Shown here in pieces: positions 1 to 7,220 of a stretch of 9,003 nucleotides of DNA. A program made the translations under genes and the position numbers. The stretch's first letter is position 1; each line of letters opens with the position of its first letter. This DNA comes from Hyphomicrobiales bacterium. GTDB taxonomy: Bacteria; Pseudomonadota; Alphaproteobacteria; Rhizobiales; OSC116. The notes beneath the pieces are model-generated. The model saw nothing but the letters and a program-made list of their open reading frames with translations, was not told where the DNA came from and searched no databases. The stretch is from NCBI GenBank assembly GCA_013214985.1, contig JABSRY010000064.1:1-9003 (forward strand), given 5' to 3'.

Positions 1-79
1 AAGGCACCAGGGCCCTGCTCACTCAGTTTCGGATCGGCGGGATCGCTAACGAGGGCGAGTGTGTCGGTCAGGGTGGCAG
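1..79. other. G+C-rich end segment of probable foreign or chimeric origin
   Basis: About 51 of these 79 bases are G or C (about 65%), against roughly 40% in everything downstream. The nitroreductase reading frame (frame of position 3) stays open through it, but the encoded residues (for example GGIANEGECVGQGG) do not resemble the part of a nitroreductase that should precede KKIIRDAAETEERAFY, where an SxNxQPWxF-type FMN-binding stretch followed by a short strand is expected. The minus strand read from about 77 down is also open and gives a plausible coding fragment (ATLTDTLALVSDPADPKL), but 25 open codons in G+C-rich DNA prove little. The most economical reading is a chimeric read or misassembled contig end joined at about position 80; a real gene fusion or recombination junction is the alternative. 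Confidence 0.5.
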
Positions 80-80
80 A

Positions 81-521
81 AAAGCCAAAAAAATCATCCG
101 CGATGCTGCCGAAACAGAAGAGCGGGCATTTTACGCCGCTAAAGCCAGCCCCGAATGGCTCAAAGCCTTAGCCCCATTAGGCACCCATGACGAAAAACCA
201 TCTATAGAAACCGCCCCTTGGGTCATTGCAATTTTTGCAAAAAAATATGGTTTCGATGAAAATGGCAATAAAATAAAACATTATTATGTTAGTGAGAGCG
301 TCGGCATTGCCACAGGTTTTCTTATTTCGGCACTTCATAAGGTTGGTTTATCAACATTAACCCATACACCTAGTCCAATGGGTTTCTTAAATGAATTATG
401 TGCTAGACCAATTAACGAAAAACCGTATATGCTGCTCATAGTTGGTTACCCCGAAAAACAATGCCAAGTGCCAGATATTCATCGTGCAAAATTAGATGAT
501 ATTGCAAACTTCATCGAATAG
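81..521 (+). CDS. Nitroreductase-family protein, C-terminal part only
   Basis: This is the last ~146 codons of a flavin-dependent nitroreductase-fold protein, ending at TAG 519-521. The text is characteristic of one nitroreductase branch: IRDAAETEERAFY, then EWLKALAPLGTHDEKPSIETAP, then YYVSESVGIATGFLISALHKVGL, then THTPSPMGFLNELCARPINEKP and LLIVGYP. The VGIATGFLISALHKVGL helix and the TPSPMGFLNE loop belong to the FMN-binding core that packs against the dimer partner. Members reduce nitro, enone or halogenated aromatic substrates with NAD(P)H and FMN; some relatives are dehalogenase-like. The substrate here cannot be told from sequence. The N-terminal half, including the SxNxQPW FMN motif and the start codon, is missing: the frame remains open to the window edge but homology appears to stop near position 80. 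The neighbour bluB, 28 bp downstream on the same strand, has the same fold, so the two may be co-transcribed. Family call is secure, specific function unknown. Confidence 0.85.
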   Translation, partial: KAKKIIRDAAETEERAFYAAKASPEWLKALAPLGTHDEKPSIETAPWVIAIFAKKYGFDENGNKIKHYYVSESVGIATGFLISALHKVGLSTLTHTPSPMGFLNELCARPINEKPYMLLIVGYPEKQCQVPDIHRAKLDDIANFIE

Positions 522-540
522 GGGTTAATGCATTATAAAT

Positions 541-552
541 GAGGCAAATGTG
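541..552 (+). promoter_or_regulatory. Ribosome binding site and GTG start of bluB
   Basis: GAGG at 541-544 lies 5 nt before GTG 550-552. An overlapping ATG at 548-550 is in another frame and runs straight into TGA (551-553), as does ATG 539-541, which shares that frame. An in-frame TAA at 526-528 blocks any further N-terminal extension, so GTG 550 is the best start; the next in-frame Met is too far inside the conserved fold. Confidence 0.7.
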
Positions 553-1194
553 AGCAATAATATTCCAGTTTTTGACGATGAGTTTAACACAAAGCTCGAA
601 AATCTATTTAAATGGCGGCGTGATGTTAGACGGTTTAAAACCACCCCCGTCGCTCAAAAAGATATCGATTATCTGTTAAATATTGCCACATTTGCACCTT
701 CAGTTGGTAACGCCCAACCTTGGCGTTTTGTAATGATCGAAAAACCCGAAACACGCCAATTAGTAATGGACAATTTCGACAATAGTAACGAAGACGCTTT
801 ATCTGGTTTTGATGGCGAACGCGCTAGCCTTTATGCGTCTTTAAAATTAGCTGGCTTAAAAAACGCCCCCGTTCAAATGGCAATATTTACCGAAACCAAA
901 CCAGATGAAGGCCATGGTTTAGGGCGTATGACCATGCCCGAAACCTTGCAATATTCATCTGTTTTAGCGGTTTATAGCATGTGGCTTGCCGCCCGTACGC
1001 TTAATTTAGGCATTGGTTGGGTGTCCATTTTGGACCCTAAAAAAATCTCAAGTGATTTAGAGACGCCAAATAGTTGGGCATTCACCGCCTATCTTTGCAT
1101 TGGCTACCCAGAAGAAGAGCATATTGACCCAGAGCTGGTGCGGCACGGCTGGCAAGATCGCACCCATTTAGATGGAAAAGTCTTTTATAAATAG
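550..1194 (+). CDS. bluB: 5,6-dimethylbenzimidazole synthase BluB
   Basis: BluB breaks down reduced FMN with O2 to 5,6-dimethylbenzimidazole, the lower axial ligand of vitamin B12; it is a cytoplasmic homodimer of the nitroreductase fold. At 214 aa the protein has the usual family length. Hallmarks are WRRDVRRF (residues 22-29), APSVGNAQPWRF (49-60, FMN contact), YASLKLAGLKNAPVQMAIF (95-113), GLGRMTMPETLQYSSVLAVY (123-142), WLAARTLNLGIGWVSILDP (145-163) and AYLCIGYPEE (180-189). D25 and S159 correspond to the Asp and Ser (D32 and S167 in Sinorhizobium meliloti BluB) reported as needed for flavin fragmentation and absent from ordinary nitroreductases, so this is BluB rather than a generic reductase. 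The GTG start is supported by GAGG at 541-544. It follows a nitroreductase-family gene by 28 bp and precedes polA by 65 bp; no other cobalamin gene is visible. Confidence 0.95.
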   Translation: MSNNIPVFDDEFNTKLENLFKWRRDVRRFKTTPVAQKDIDYLLNIATFAPSVGNAQPWRFVMIEKPETRQLVMDNFDNSNEDALSGFDGERASLYASLKLAGLKNAPVQMAIFTETKPDEGHGLGRMTMPETLQYSSVLAVYSMWLAARTLNLGIGWVSILDPKKISSDLETPNSWAFTAYLCIGYPEEEHIDPELVRHGWQDRTHLDGKVFYK

Positions 1195-1259
1195 CTTTTA
1201 TTCTACACCATTTTCGATATGATGAAGCTCTGATTCTAACATTCTTTTTCGGAGTAAAC

Positions 1260-4130
1260 ATGGCAGACAAACCGCATTTATATTTGGTTGATGGTTCATC
1301 ATTTATCTTTCGTGCCTATCATGCACTCCCGCCATTGACGCGTAAAAGCGATGGCATGCCCATTGGCGCAGTTTCTGGCTTTTGCAATATGTTGTGGAAG
1401 CTAATTCAAAATGCCCGCACGCCCGAAGGCCCAAGCCATCTAGCCGTTATCTTCGATGCCAAGGGCAAAACCTTCCGTAATGAAATTTACAAAGAATATA
1501 AAGCCCACAGACCGCCCGCACCCGAAGATTTAGTCCCCCAATTCCCTATCATTAAAGAATTAGTTAGGGCATTCCATGTCCCATCTATCGAAAAAGTCGG
1601 TTTTGAAGCCGACGATATTATGGCAACCTACGCCAAACATGCGGTTGCAGAAGGCATGAAAGTCACTTTAGTCACATCCGATAAAGATTTAATGCAATTA
1701 GTCAATGATGATGTCGACATGCTCGACACCATGAAAAACAAGTTAATATCATATGATGGCGTGATGGAAAAATTTGGCGTACACCCAAACCGTGTAATCG
1801 ATATTCAGGCACTTGCGGGCGATAGCGCCGATAATGTACCAGGTGTGCCTGGTATTGGGGTTAAAACCGCTGCATTGCTAATTAATGAATATGGCGATCT
1901 AGATAACCTGCTTGAGCATGCTGGCGAAATCAAACAAAAGAAACGCCGCGAAAATCTTATAGAATTTGCAGACCTTGCGCGCGTCAGCCGCGAGCTGGTA
2001 ACGCTAAAATGCGATGTTGAACTAGATGAAAAAGTAACCGACTTTAAATTAGCCTATCCTGACATTGACGATTTATTGCAACATTTGCTCGACCTTGGTT
2101 TAAACAGTACCGTTAAGCGGATCGCCGCTGCACATGATGCAGATGTGCCAAGCGCATCGTTAAGCGCAGCAACCCAGCCAAATTCTACAGATGCAAATGA
2201 TACGCCCAAAGGCTATACACCTATAAACCTTGCCAATAAACGCCGTAACAAGCTAGCATCAATGCAGGTAAAGCCCGAAGATTATGAGTGTATCACCACG
2301 ATAGAGGCGCTTAATGAGATTATCAAATCAGTATATGACACAGGCCAAGTTAGTTTCGACCTAGAAACCGATAGCCTAAACCCTATGGTTGCCAATATAG
2401 TGGGTATATGCTTATCCCTAAAAGCAGGGCACGGTGTTTATATTCCTGTAGCGCATAAAATTAAAACCGAAAAATTGGATCTTTTTGCAGCAGATACGGA
2501 CGACGAAAAAGTCGATCAGTTAGATCTCAAAATCACATTAGACATTATCGGCAAAATGCTCGAAGACCAATCTATTCTTAAAATCGGGCAAAATCTAAAA
2601 TACGATATTAGCGTGCTTAAAAAATACGATATTCATTTAAAAAGCTTCCACGATACAATGTTATTAAGCGCGGCATTAGATACGGGACGCACCAAACATG
2701 GTATGGATGCGTTGTCCGAATTTCATTTCGACCATAAACCCATTGCGTTTAAAGATGTATGCGGTTCTGGTAAATCTCAAATCACCTTTGACTATGTACC
2801 GCTTGAACAAGCGACTCAATATGGTGCCGAAGATGCCGATGTGACCATGCGACTTTTTGATGTGCTGTACCCGCGCCTCGCAGCCGAAAAAATGACCAAT
2901 GTTTACCAAAGTATGGAGCGCCCATTAGTCGATGTGTTGGTCGATATGGAACAAAATGGCATATTAGTTAACCGCGAAAAATTAGCCGAATTATCTGCCG
3001 ATTTTGCATCAAAGTTAGAAGTTCTTACTAAAGAAATCCACGAGCTTGCGGGTGAAGAGTTTAACATTGCATCCCCCAAACAATTGGGCGATATTTTATT
3101 TGATAAGTTAGGCCTAGCAGGCGGCAAAAAAACCAAAACAGGTGCTTGGCAAACCAGTGCCAAAATTTTAGACGATCTAGCAGCTGAAGGGCATGAGCTA
3201 CCGATTAAAATGTTAGGATGGCGCACCTTATCCAAATTAAAATCCACCTATACCGATAGCTTGCCTAATCATATTAATGCCAAAACCAACCGCATTCATA
3301 CCAGCTATGCAATGGCGCATACCACCACAGGTCGCCTAGCATCCACCGACCCTAATTTACAAAATATCCCAGTGCGCACCGAAGAAGGCCGCTTAATCAG
3401 AACTGCCTTCATTGCCGCTAAAGGCCATCAATTAATTTCCGCCGATTATAGCCAAATCGAACTGCGCTTACTGGCTCATATTGCTGATCTTAAAACCATG
3501 AAACAAGCATTTGCCGATGGCATCGACATCCATGCACTGACCGCTAGCGAAATGTTCGGCGTGCCTGTCGAGGGTATGGATCCGATGATAAGACGCCAAG
3601 CCAAAGCTATTAATTTTGGCATTATCTATGGCATATCGGCTTTTGGTTTAGCCGCTCAATTAGGCATTAGCCGTACCGAGGCTAAAGATTATATTGGCAA
3701 ATATTTCGAGCGCTTCCCTGGCATTAAAGACTTTATGGAAGACACCAAACAATTTGCCCGCGATAATGAATATGTTAAAACCATTTTCGGTCGCGTGTGC
3801 CATTTACCACTCATAAATGATAAAAATGCCATGCAACGCGCCTTTACCGAACGCGCGGCGATTAATATGCCAATTCAAGGTGCCGCGGCAGATATCATAA
3901 AACGTGCTATGGTTCAAATGCCCCAAGCACTAAAAGATGCAGGTTTAAAAGCCAAAATGCTTTTACAAGTACATGATGAATTAATCTTCGAGGCAACCGA
4001 TAACGAAGTTGAGCAAACTATTATAGTCGCTAAACGCATTATGGAAAACGCACATAAACCCATCATTCATATTGACGTGCCACTAAAAGTAGATGCACAA
4101 GCTGCATTAAATTGGAACGATGCCCATTAA
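1260..4130 (+). CDS. polA: DNA polymerase I
   Basis: DNA polymerase I fills gaps in excision repair and removes Okazaki-fragment RNA primers. The 956-aa product has all three domains. The 5'-3' nuclease (about 1-290) keeps its acidic metal ligands: D11, D66 (IFDAK), E116/D118/D119 (FEADD), D141/D143 (TSDKD) and D188/D191 in the helix-hairpin-helix region GDSADNVPGVPGIG. The 3'-5' proofreading domain (about 345-545) looks active: Exo I D367/E369 (SFDLET), Exo II N445/D449 (GQNLKYDI), Exo III Y521/D525 (YGAEDAD). The polymerase domain (about 550-956) has motif A with D729 (SADYSQIELR), motif B R778-K782-F786-Y790-G791 and motif C VHDE (904-907). F786 is the position where Phe rather than Tyr normally discriminates against dideoxynucleotides. 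A low-complexity linker (about 293-320, Ala/Ser/Thr/Asp-rich) joins the first two domains. GGAG at 1251-1254 supports the ATG. A P-loop gene follows after 15 bp. Confidence 0.98.
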   Translation: MADKPHLYLVDGSSFIFRAYHALPPLTRKSDGMPIGAVSGFCNMLWKLIQNARTPEGPSHLAVIFDAKGKTFRNEIYKEYKAHRPPAPEDLVPQFPIIKELVRAFHVPSIEKVGFEADDIMATYAKHAVAEGMKVTLVTSDKDLMQLVNDDVDMLDTMKNKLISYDGVMEKFGVHPNRVIDIQALAGDSADNVPGVPGIGVKTAALLINEYGDLDNLLEHAGEIKQKKRRENLIEFADLARVSRELVTLKCDVELDEKVTDFKLAYPDIDDLLQHLLDLGLNSTVKRIAAAHDADVPSASLSAATQPNSTDANDTPKGYTPINLANKRRNKLASMQVKPEDYECITTIEALNEIIKSVYDTGQVSFDLETDSLNPMVANIVGICLSLKAGHGVYIPVAHKIKTEKLDLFAADTDDEKVDQLDLKITLDIIGKMLEDQSILKIGQNLKYDISVLKKYDIHLKSFHDTMLLSAALDTGRTKHGMDALSEFHFDHKPIAFKDVCGSGKSQITFDYVPLEQATQYGAEDADVTMRLFDVLYPRLAAEKMTNVYQSMERPLVDVLVDMEQNGILVNREKLAELSADFASKLEVLTKEIHELAGEEFNIASPKQLGDILFDKLGLAGGKKTKTGAWQTSAKILDDLAAEGHELPIKMLGWRTLSKLKSTYTDSLPNHINAKTNRIHTSYAMAHTTTGRLASTDPNLQNIPVRTEEGRLIRTAFIAAKGHQLISADYSQIELRLLAHIADLKTMKQAFADGIDIHALTASEMFGVPVEGMDPMIRRQAKAINFGIIYGISAFGLAAQLGISRTEAKDYIGKYFERFPGIKDFMEDTKQFARDNEYVKTIFGRVCHLPLINDKNAMQRAFTERAAINMPIQGAAADIIKRAMVQMPQALKDAGLKAKMLLQVHDELIFEATDNEVEQTIIVAKRIMENAHKPIIHIDVPLKVDAQAALNWNDAH

Positions 4131-4145
4131 ATTAAAGATCAAAAA

Positions 4146-4634
4146 ATGCTCCACCTCATCATTGGCAATACGGGCGCAGGCAAAACCACCTACGCCCGAA
4201 AATTAAAACAACAAAATAGGGGCATTATTTTCTCAATTGACCAGTGGAATAAAGACCTATTTTTTGCCGATAAACAGCCAGATGACGGCCTAAATTGGTT
4301 TTTAGAACGCATTGAACGTGCCGAAACCATAATTAAATCACTCATTATTCAGTTAGAAAATGCAGGCACAGATTCAATTCTTGACCTTGGTTTCGCGAAA
4401 TATAGCCATCGTTTAAGTTTTTTGAACTTCATCCAACAACACAAATTCAAACATCAAATACATTATCTAAAGATCGATAGCGAAACCCGTTTTAATCGTA
4501 TCACTAAACGTAATAATGAAAAAGGCGCAGCCTTTCAATTCGAAGTTTTCGAGCAAGATTTTAACTTTATGGAATCATGGTTCGAACTACCCCAAAATAC
4601 CGAACTCCAAAACTGTATCACCATTACCCAATAG
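4146..4634 (+). CDS. P-loop ATP-binding protein, AAA_33/kinase-like
   Basis: A 162-aa soluble protein with a Walker A motif at the extreme N-terminus (IIGNTGAGKTT, residues 5-15; K13 and T14 bind nucleotide phosphates), D32 in SIDQW as a likely substrate or catalytic acid, and a Walker-B-like strand ILDLGF (78-83). The C-terminal third has a lid-like TRFNRITKRN (114-123; R115, R118, R122) and ends with an aromatic MESWFELP (142-149). This order fits the AAA_33 group of small P-loop kinases and phosphotransferases (relatives of zeta-toxin and chloramphenicol-phosphotransferase folds), which phosphorylate small molecules; the substrate is unknown. There is no antitoxin-like partner, so a toxin role is not supported. 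It starts 15 bp after polA with no clear Shine-Dalgarno (AAAGATC is the best), suggesting co-transcription and perhaps translational coupling. An undetected repair or nucleotide role is possible but only guilt by association. Confidence 0.8.
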   Translation: MLHLIIGNTGAGKTTYARKLKQQNRGIIFSIDQWNKDLFFADKQPDDGLNWFLERIERAETIIKSLIIQLENAGTDSILDLGFAKYSHRLSFLNFIQQHKFKHQIHYLKIDSETRFNRITKRNNEKGAAFQFEVFEQDFNFMESWFELPQNTELQNCITITQ

Positions 4635-4707
4635 TATAATTGTTATTTATTACATTAATGCATTTTTTTTCACCAACTTAAGCATTTGTAATATATAGTA
4701 TTTTAAT

Positions 4708-4726
4708 GTTAACTATTTTTGTTAAC
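4708..4726. repeat. GTTAAC-N7-GTTAAC repeat, possible operator
   Basis: Two copies of the self-palindromic hexamer GTTAAC (4708-4713 and 4721-4726) are separated by 7 T-rich bases, so the site reads the same as a direct or an inverted repeat with a 13-bp period. It ends 9 bp before a -35-like TTGACT (4736-4741), a usual place for a regulator. The core TTAAC-N7-GTTAA (4709-4725) recurs at 8429-8445. The binding protein is unknown, and AT-rich chance is not excluded. Confidence 0.4.
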
Positions 4727-4735
4727 CAATTATGC

Positions 4736-4765
4736 TTGACTCTTTGCCCGCTTTCCTCATTTAAT
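4736..4765 (+). promoter_or_regulatory. Candidate sigma70 promoter upstream of cpdB
   Basis: TTGACT (4736-4741; 5/6 match to the -35 consensus) is followed after 18 bp by TTTAAT (4760-4765; 5/6 to -10). It would give a leader of more than 110 nt before cpdB that includes the Pho box, and could be a basal promoter besides the PhoB-dependent one. AT-rich DNA yields such matches by chance, so this is moderate evidence only. Confidence 0.4.
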
Positions 4766-4821
4766 AATCATATATTTGCATAATAAAATCTTCAACATAA
4801 TAGATGTGTCGATGCTATTAA

Positions 4822-4855
4822 TTGTCACAAATCTGTTAAATTTGTGGGGTTAAAT
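4822..4855 (+). promoter_or_regulatory. Putative PhoB box and -10 of a Pho-regulon promoter
   Basis: Positions 4822-4839 read TTGTCACAAATCTGTTAA and match the PhoB box consensus CTGTCATAWAWCTGTCAY at 14 of 18 positions; the two TGTCA-like half-sites (TTGTCA and CTGTTA) have the correct 11-bp period. Exactly 10 bp further is TTAAAT (4850-4855; 4/6 to TATAAT), the spacing at which PhoB replaces a -35 element. Transcription would begin near 4862, leaving about 26 nt before cpdB with the ribosome site AAGAGAG (4877-4883). The downstream gene encodes a phosphate-releasing periplasmic enzyme, a natural target for phosphate-starvation control. The site and spacing are seen; regulation is inferred. 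Confidence 0.65.
4826..4846. repeat. Perfect 7-bp inverted repeat overlapping the Pho box
   Basis: CACAAAT (4826-4832) and ATTTGTG (4840-4846) are perfect reverse complements around a 7-nt spacer. The repeat covers most of the PhoB-like box and the gap before the -10. It could be a second operator, or merely a by-product of AT-rich sequence. Confidence 0.4.
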
Positions 4856-4887
4856 GCTTGCGATCATTCCAATTTTAAGAGAGACTA

Positions 4888-6831
4888 ATGAACAAATTTA
4901 AAAAATCCATATTAATGTCAAGCATCGCCTCCATGGCAATCTTTAACCACGCAAATGCTGAAACCATCAATCTACGTATTATGGAAACGACAGATCTACA
5001 CACCCATATGATCGATTACGATTATTATAAAGACAAACAATCTAATAAAGTAGGCCTCGCTAAGGTTGCAACTTTGTTAAAAACAGCAAGGGCAGAAGTT
5101 AAAAACAGCATGTTTTTCGACAATGGTGACCTTCTACAAGGCAACCCATTGGGTGATTATGTCGCCAAAAAAACAGGGTTAAAAGCTGGCGATACCCACC
5201 CCGTATATAAAGCTATGAATTTACTAAATTATGATGCTGGCAACATTGGTAACCACGAATTTAATTATGGGTTAGAGTTTCTTAAAAATTCTACCGATAG
5301 TGCCAACTTCCCCTATACCAACTCAAATGTATATGTAGAAGATGGTGATGGTGATAAGTCAAATGACAAAAACCTATACCCACCATTCCTCATTTTAGAC
5401 CGACAATTTAAAGATACAGATGGCAACAACCAAATGGTAAAAGTAGGTGTAATTGGTTTTGTACCACCACAAATTATGGCATGGGATAAAGCTAACTTAG
5501 AAGGCAAGGTTTACGCAGCAGATATTGTAGATAGCGCCAATAAATATATTCCTATTATGAAATCACTGGGTGCAGACATCATTATCGCCATCCCGCATTC
5601 TGGTATATCAACAGCCACTCGGGTAAGTATGGAAGCCAATAGTTCAGCATATCTATCAAAAATACCAGGCATCGACGCCATATTATTTGGCCATTCTCAC
5701 AGCTTCTTCCCGTCAGATCGGTTTAAAAGCTTCCCGGGTGCCAACGTAGAAAAAGGCACTCTTAACGGTGTTCCCGCCACTATGCCAGGCTTTTGGGGGT
5801 CTCATTTAGGCATTGTAGACCTAAAACTCAAAAAAACCGCCGATGGCTGGCAAAGAGCAGGTGGTACATCACAAATTCGCAGCATCTATAAAACCGAAAA
5901 TCGTAAAACCATTTCTTTGGCCGATGCTGACCCGCAGATTGTGGCATCCGTAAAAGCCGAGCATGAAGCAACCATCGCCTATATGAATGAAAAGCTCGGC
6001 ACATTATCCGCGCCTATAAACAGCTATTTCGCATTAATGTATGACGATCCATCCGTTCAGATCGTTAACAATGCGCAAATTTGGTATGTTAAAAATGCAC
6101 TCCAAGGCACAGAATATGATGACCTACCCGTGCTAAGTGCTGCAGCTCCCTTCAAATCGGGGGGGCGTATTGGTTCAGATTATTATACGTCATTAAAAGC
6201 AGGCGATATCGCCTATAAAAACATTGCCGATTTATATGTCTACCCAAATACATTACATATCGTCAAAATGAACGGTGCCGAGATACGTGAATGGCTCGAA
6301 ATGTCAGCGGGTCAATTTAACCAAATCGATCCGTCAAAATCCGCTGATCAAGAATTGATAAATAAAAATTTCAAATCTTATAATTTCGATATGATAGATG
6401 GTATTTCCTATGAAATCGACATCACTAAACCCGCACGTTATAACGGCAAAGGCGAGGTTATAGCCGCCGAGAGCCATCGTATTATCAATATAATGTATAA
6501 TGGCAAACCCTTAGCAGATGATAAAATGTTTGCGGTCGCCACCAACAACTACCGTGCTTCAGGCGGCGGAAAATTCCCTGGGCTAAATGGCTCAAAAACC
6601 ATCATCCAAGCACCAGATCAAAACCGTGTTGCTTTGGCCAACTATATTTTTGAGCAAAAGAATATAGACCCATCGGCCGATAATAACTGGAAATTCGCAC
6701 CAATTGGCAAGGATGTGAATGTAATCTTCATCTCAAGCCCAGATGGTATAGAGTTTGGCAAAGCCTTGGGTATACAAGCTATAGGCGATGAAACAGAGGG
6801 GTTTACTAGCTACCGTTTATCACTTAAATAA
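4888..6831 (+). CDS. cpdB: Periplasmic 2',3'-cyclic-nucleotide 2'-phosphodiesterase/3'-nucleotidase
   Basis: CpdB hydrolyses 2',3'-cyclic nucleotides and then 3'-nucleotides to nucleoside and phosphate in the periplasm, letting cells use extracellular nucleotides as phosphate and nucleoside sources. The 647-aa length equals that of the Escherichia coli enzyme. A Sec signal peptide is clear: basic KFKK, a hydrophobic stretch (about 8-19) and cleavage after NHANA (residue 24). The metallophosphoesterase domain has the two-metal ligands D36 and H38 (TTDLHTH), D81 (DNGDLLQG), N122-H123-E124 (GNHEFNYG), H237 (IPHSG) and H269/H271 (FGHSH). The C-terminal nucleotide-binding domain shows SGGRIGSDYY (424-433), NIADLYVYPNTL (445-456) and NYRASGGGKFPG (554-565). 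It is monocistronic: it has its own promoter region with a PhoB-like box and a terminator 18 bp after the stop. UshA-type 5'-nucleotidases are related, but the CpdB-type motifs and length favour this call. Confidence 0.95.
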   Translation: MNKFKKSILMSSIASMAIFNHANAETINLRIMETTDLHTHMIDYDYYKDKQSNKVGLAKVATLLKTARAEVKNSMFFDNGDLLQGNPLGDYVAKKTGLKAGDTHPVYKAMNLLNYDAGNIGNHEFNYGLEFLKNSTDSANFPYTNSNVYVEDGDGDKSNDKNLYPPFLILDRQFKDTDGNNQMVKVGVIGFVPPQIMAWDKANLEGKVYAADIVDSANKYIPIMKSLGADIIIAIPHSGISTATRVSMEANSSAYLSKIPGIDAILFGHSHSFFPSDRFKSFPGANVEKGTLNGVPATMPGFWGSHLGIVDLKLKKTADGWQRAGGTSQIRSIYKTENRKTISLADADPQIVASVKAEHEATIAYMNEKLGTLSAPINSYFALMYDDPSVQIVNNAQIWYVKNALQGTEYDDLPVLSAAAPFKSGGRIGSDYYTSLKAGDIAYKNIADLYVYPNTLHIVKMNGAEIREWLEMSAGQFNQIDPSKSADQELINKNFKSYNFDMIDGISYEIDITKPARYNGKGEVIAAESHRIINIMYNGKPLADDKMFAVATNNYRASGGGKFPGLNGSKTIIQAPDQNRVALANYIFEQKNIDPSADNNWKFAPIGKDVNVIFISSPDGIEFGKALGIQAIGDETEGFTSYRLSLK

Positions 6832-6849
6832 ACGGCTACACCCAATAAT

Positions 6850-6880
6850 AAAGGTGGCTATTTTAGTCGCCTTTTTATTT
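6850..6880 (+). terminator. Rho-independent terminator of cpdB
   Basis: AAAGGTGGCT (6850-6859) pairs with AGTCGCCTTT (6865-6874) as a 10-bp stem with two G-U wobbles and a 5-nt loop (ATTTT), followed by a T-rich tail to 6880. It starts 18 bp after the cpdB stop. The opposite-strand gene ends only 3 bp away at 6884; read on that strand the stem is followed by ATTATTG, so it may also work, less strongly, for the convergent gene. Confidence 0.8.
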
Positions 6881-6883
6881 TAT

Positions 6884-7165
6884 CTAAATAAAATATTCAA
6901 CAATTTGTCCGTCATTATTCACTTCGGTGTTAATGCTCTTTTTTGCATTCCTATTACGGCTCGCAACCATTCTATCATATAAATGCGTTACAGTTTGACT
7001 ACCTGTTTTAACAAATAGGAATGGAAAAAATGCATGCACAAAACAGGCAAGCGATGTGTAAAACATAGTGATGCCAAAATAAAGCGCAACGCCCGTATGT
7101 TCCAAATAGCTTTCATCCACACTGTCAGGATGTTCTGTAAATAATTGCTTCAATTTTTTAATCAT
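6884..7165 (-). CDS. Small membrane protein, DUF6356-like
   Basis: A 93-aa protein of unknown function. The N-terminus (LKQLFTEHPDSVDESYLEH, residues 5-23) and the following segment GVALYFGITMFYTSLACFVHAFFPFLFVKTG fit the DUF6356 pattern as I remember it (FTEHPASVGESYxEH, a membrane helix, then VHALxPFLF and TxTxLxDRM). There is one hydrophobic helix, about residues 25-52, followed by TVTHLYDRMVASRN (58-71) and a polar tail likely to be cytoplasmic; topology is inferred. ATG at 7163-7165 is preceded by AAAGAAG, 7 bases before the start. It converges on cpdB across the terminator and diverges from the Lrp-type gene, sharing a 124-bp intergenic region with it, so the regulator could act on both. 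Family membership should be confirmed by profile search; the gene looks real from its motif content. Confidence 0.75.
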   Translation of the reverse strand: MIKKLKQLFTEHPDSVDESYLEHTGVALYFGITMFYTSLACFVHAFFPFLFVKTGSQTVTHLYDRMVASRNRNAKKSINTEVNNDGQIVEYFI

Positions 7166-7220
7166 AATGCTGCTTCTTTAAGTTTTTGTATATTGTCATA
7201 AGCATAGCCTAAAGTCAGTA

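Noticed and set aside
500..549. Cobalamin riboswitch before bluB
   Set aside because: Only 28 bp separate the upstream gene from bluB, far too short for the riboswitch, and no B12-box-like sequence is present.
1195..1259. A dedicated polA promoter in the 65-bp gap after bluB
   Set aside because: No -35/-10 pair with acceptable match and spacing could be made out; only the GGAG ribosome site is convincing.
2676..3247. Two minus-strand open frames inside polA
   Set aside because: They lie wholly antisense to conserved polymerase I coding sequence and show no recognisable domain.
4146..4634. P-loop protein as the toxin of a toxin-antitoxin pair
   Set aside because: The zeta-toxin-like fold is a broad family and there is no small antitoxin gene beside it; polA is the only close neighbour.
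4651..4670. T-run (4663-4670) after the P-loop gene as a terminator
   Set aside because: The T-run is preceded only by the small palindrome AATGCATT with no loop; no GC stem could be found, so a rho-independent terminator is not supported.
7193..7210. A second PhoB box in the DUF6356-Lrp intergenic region (TTGTCATAAGC...)
   Set aside because: The first half-site is good, but the second half fails at most positions, and neither neighbouring gene has a phosphate role.
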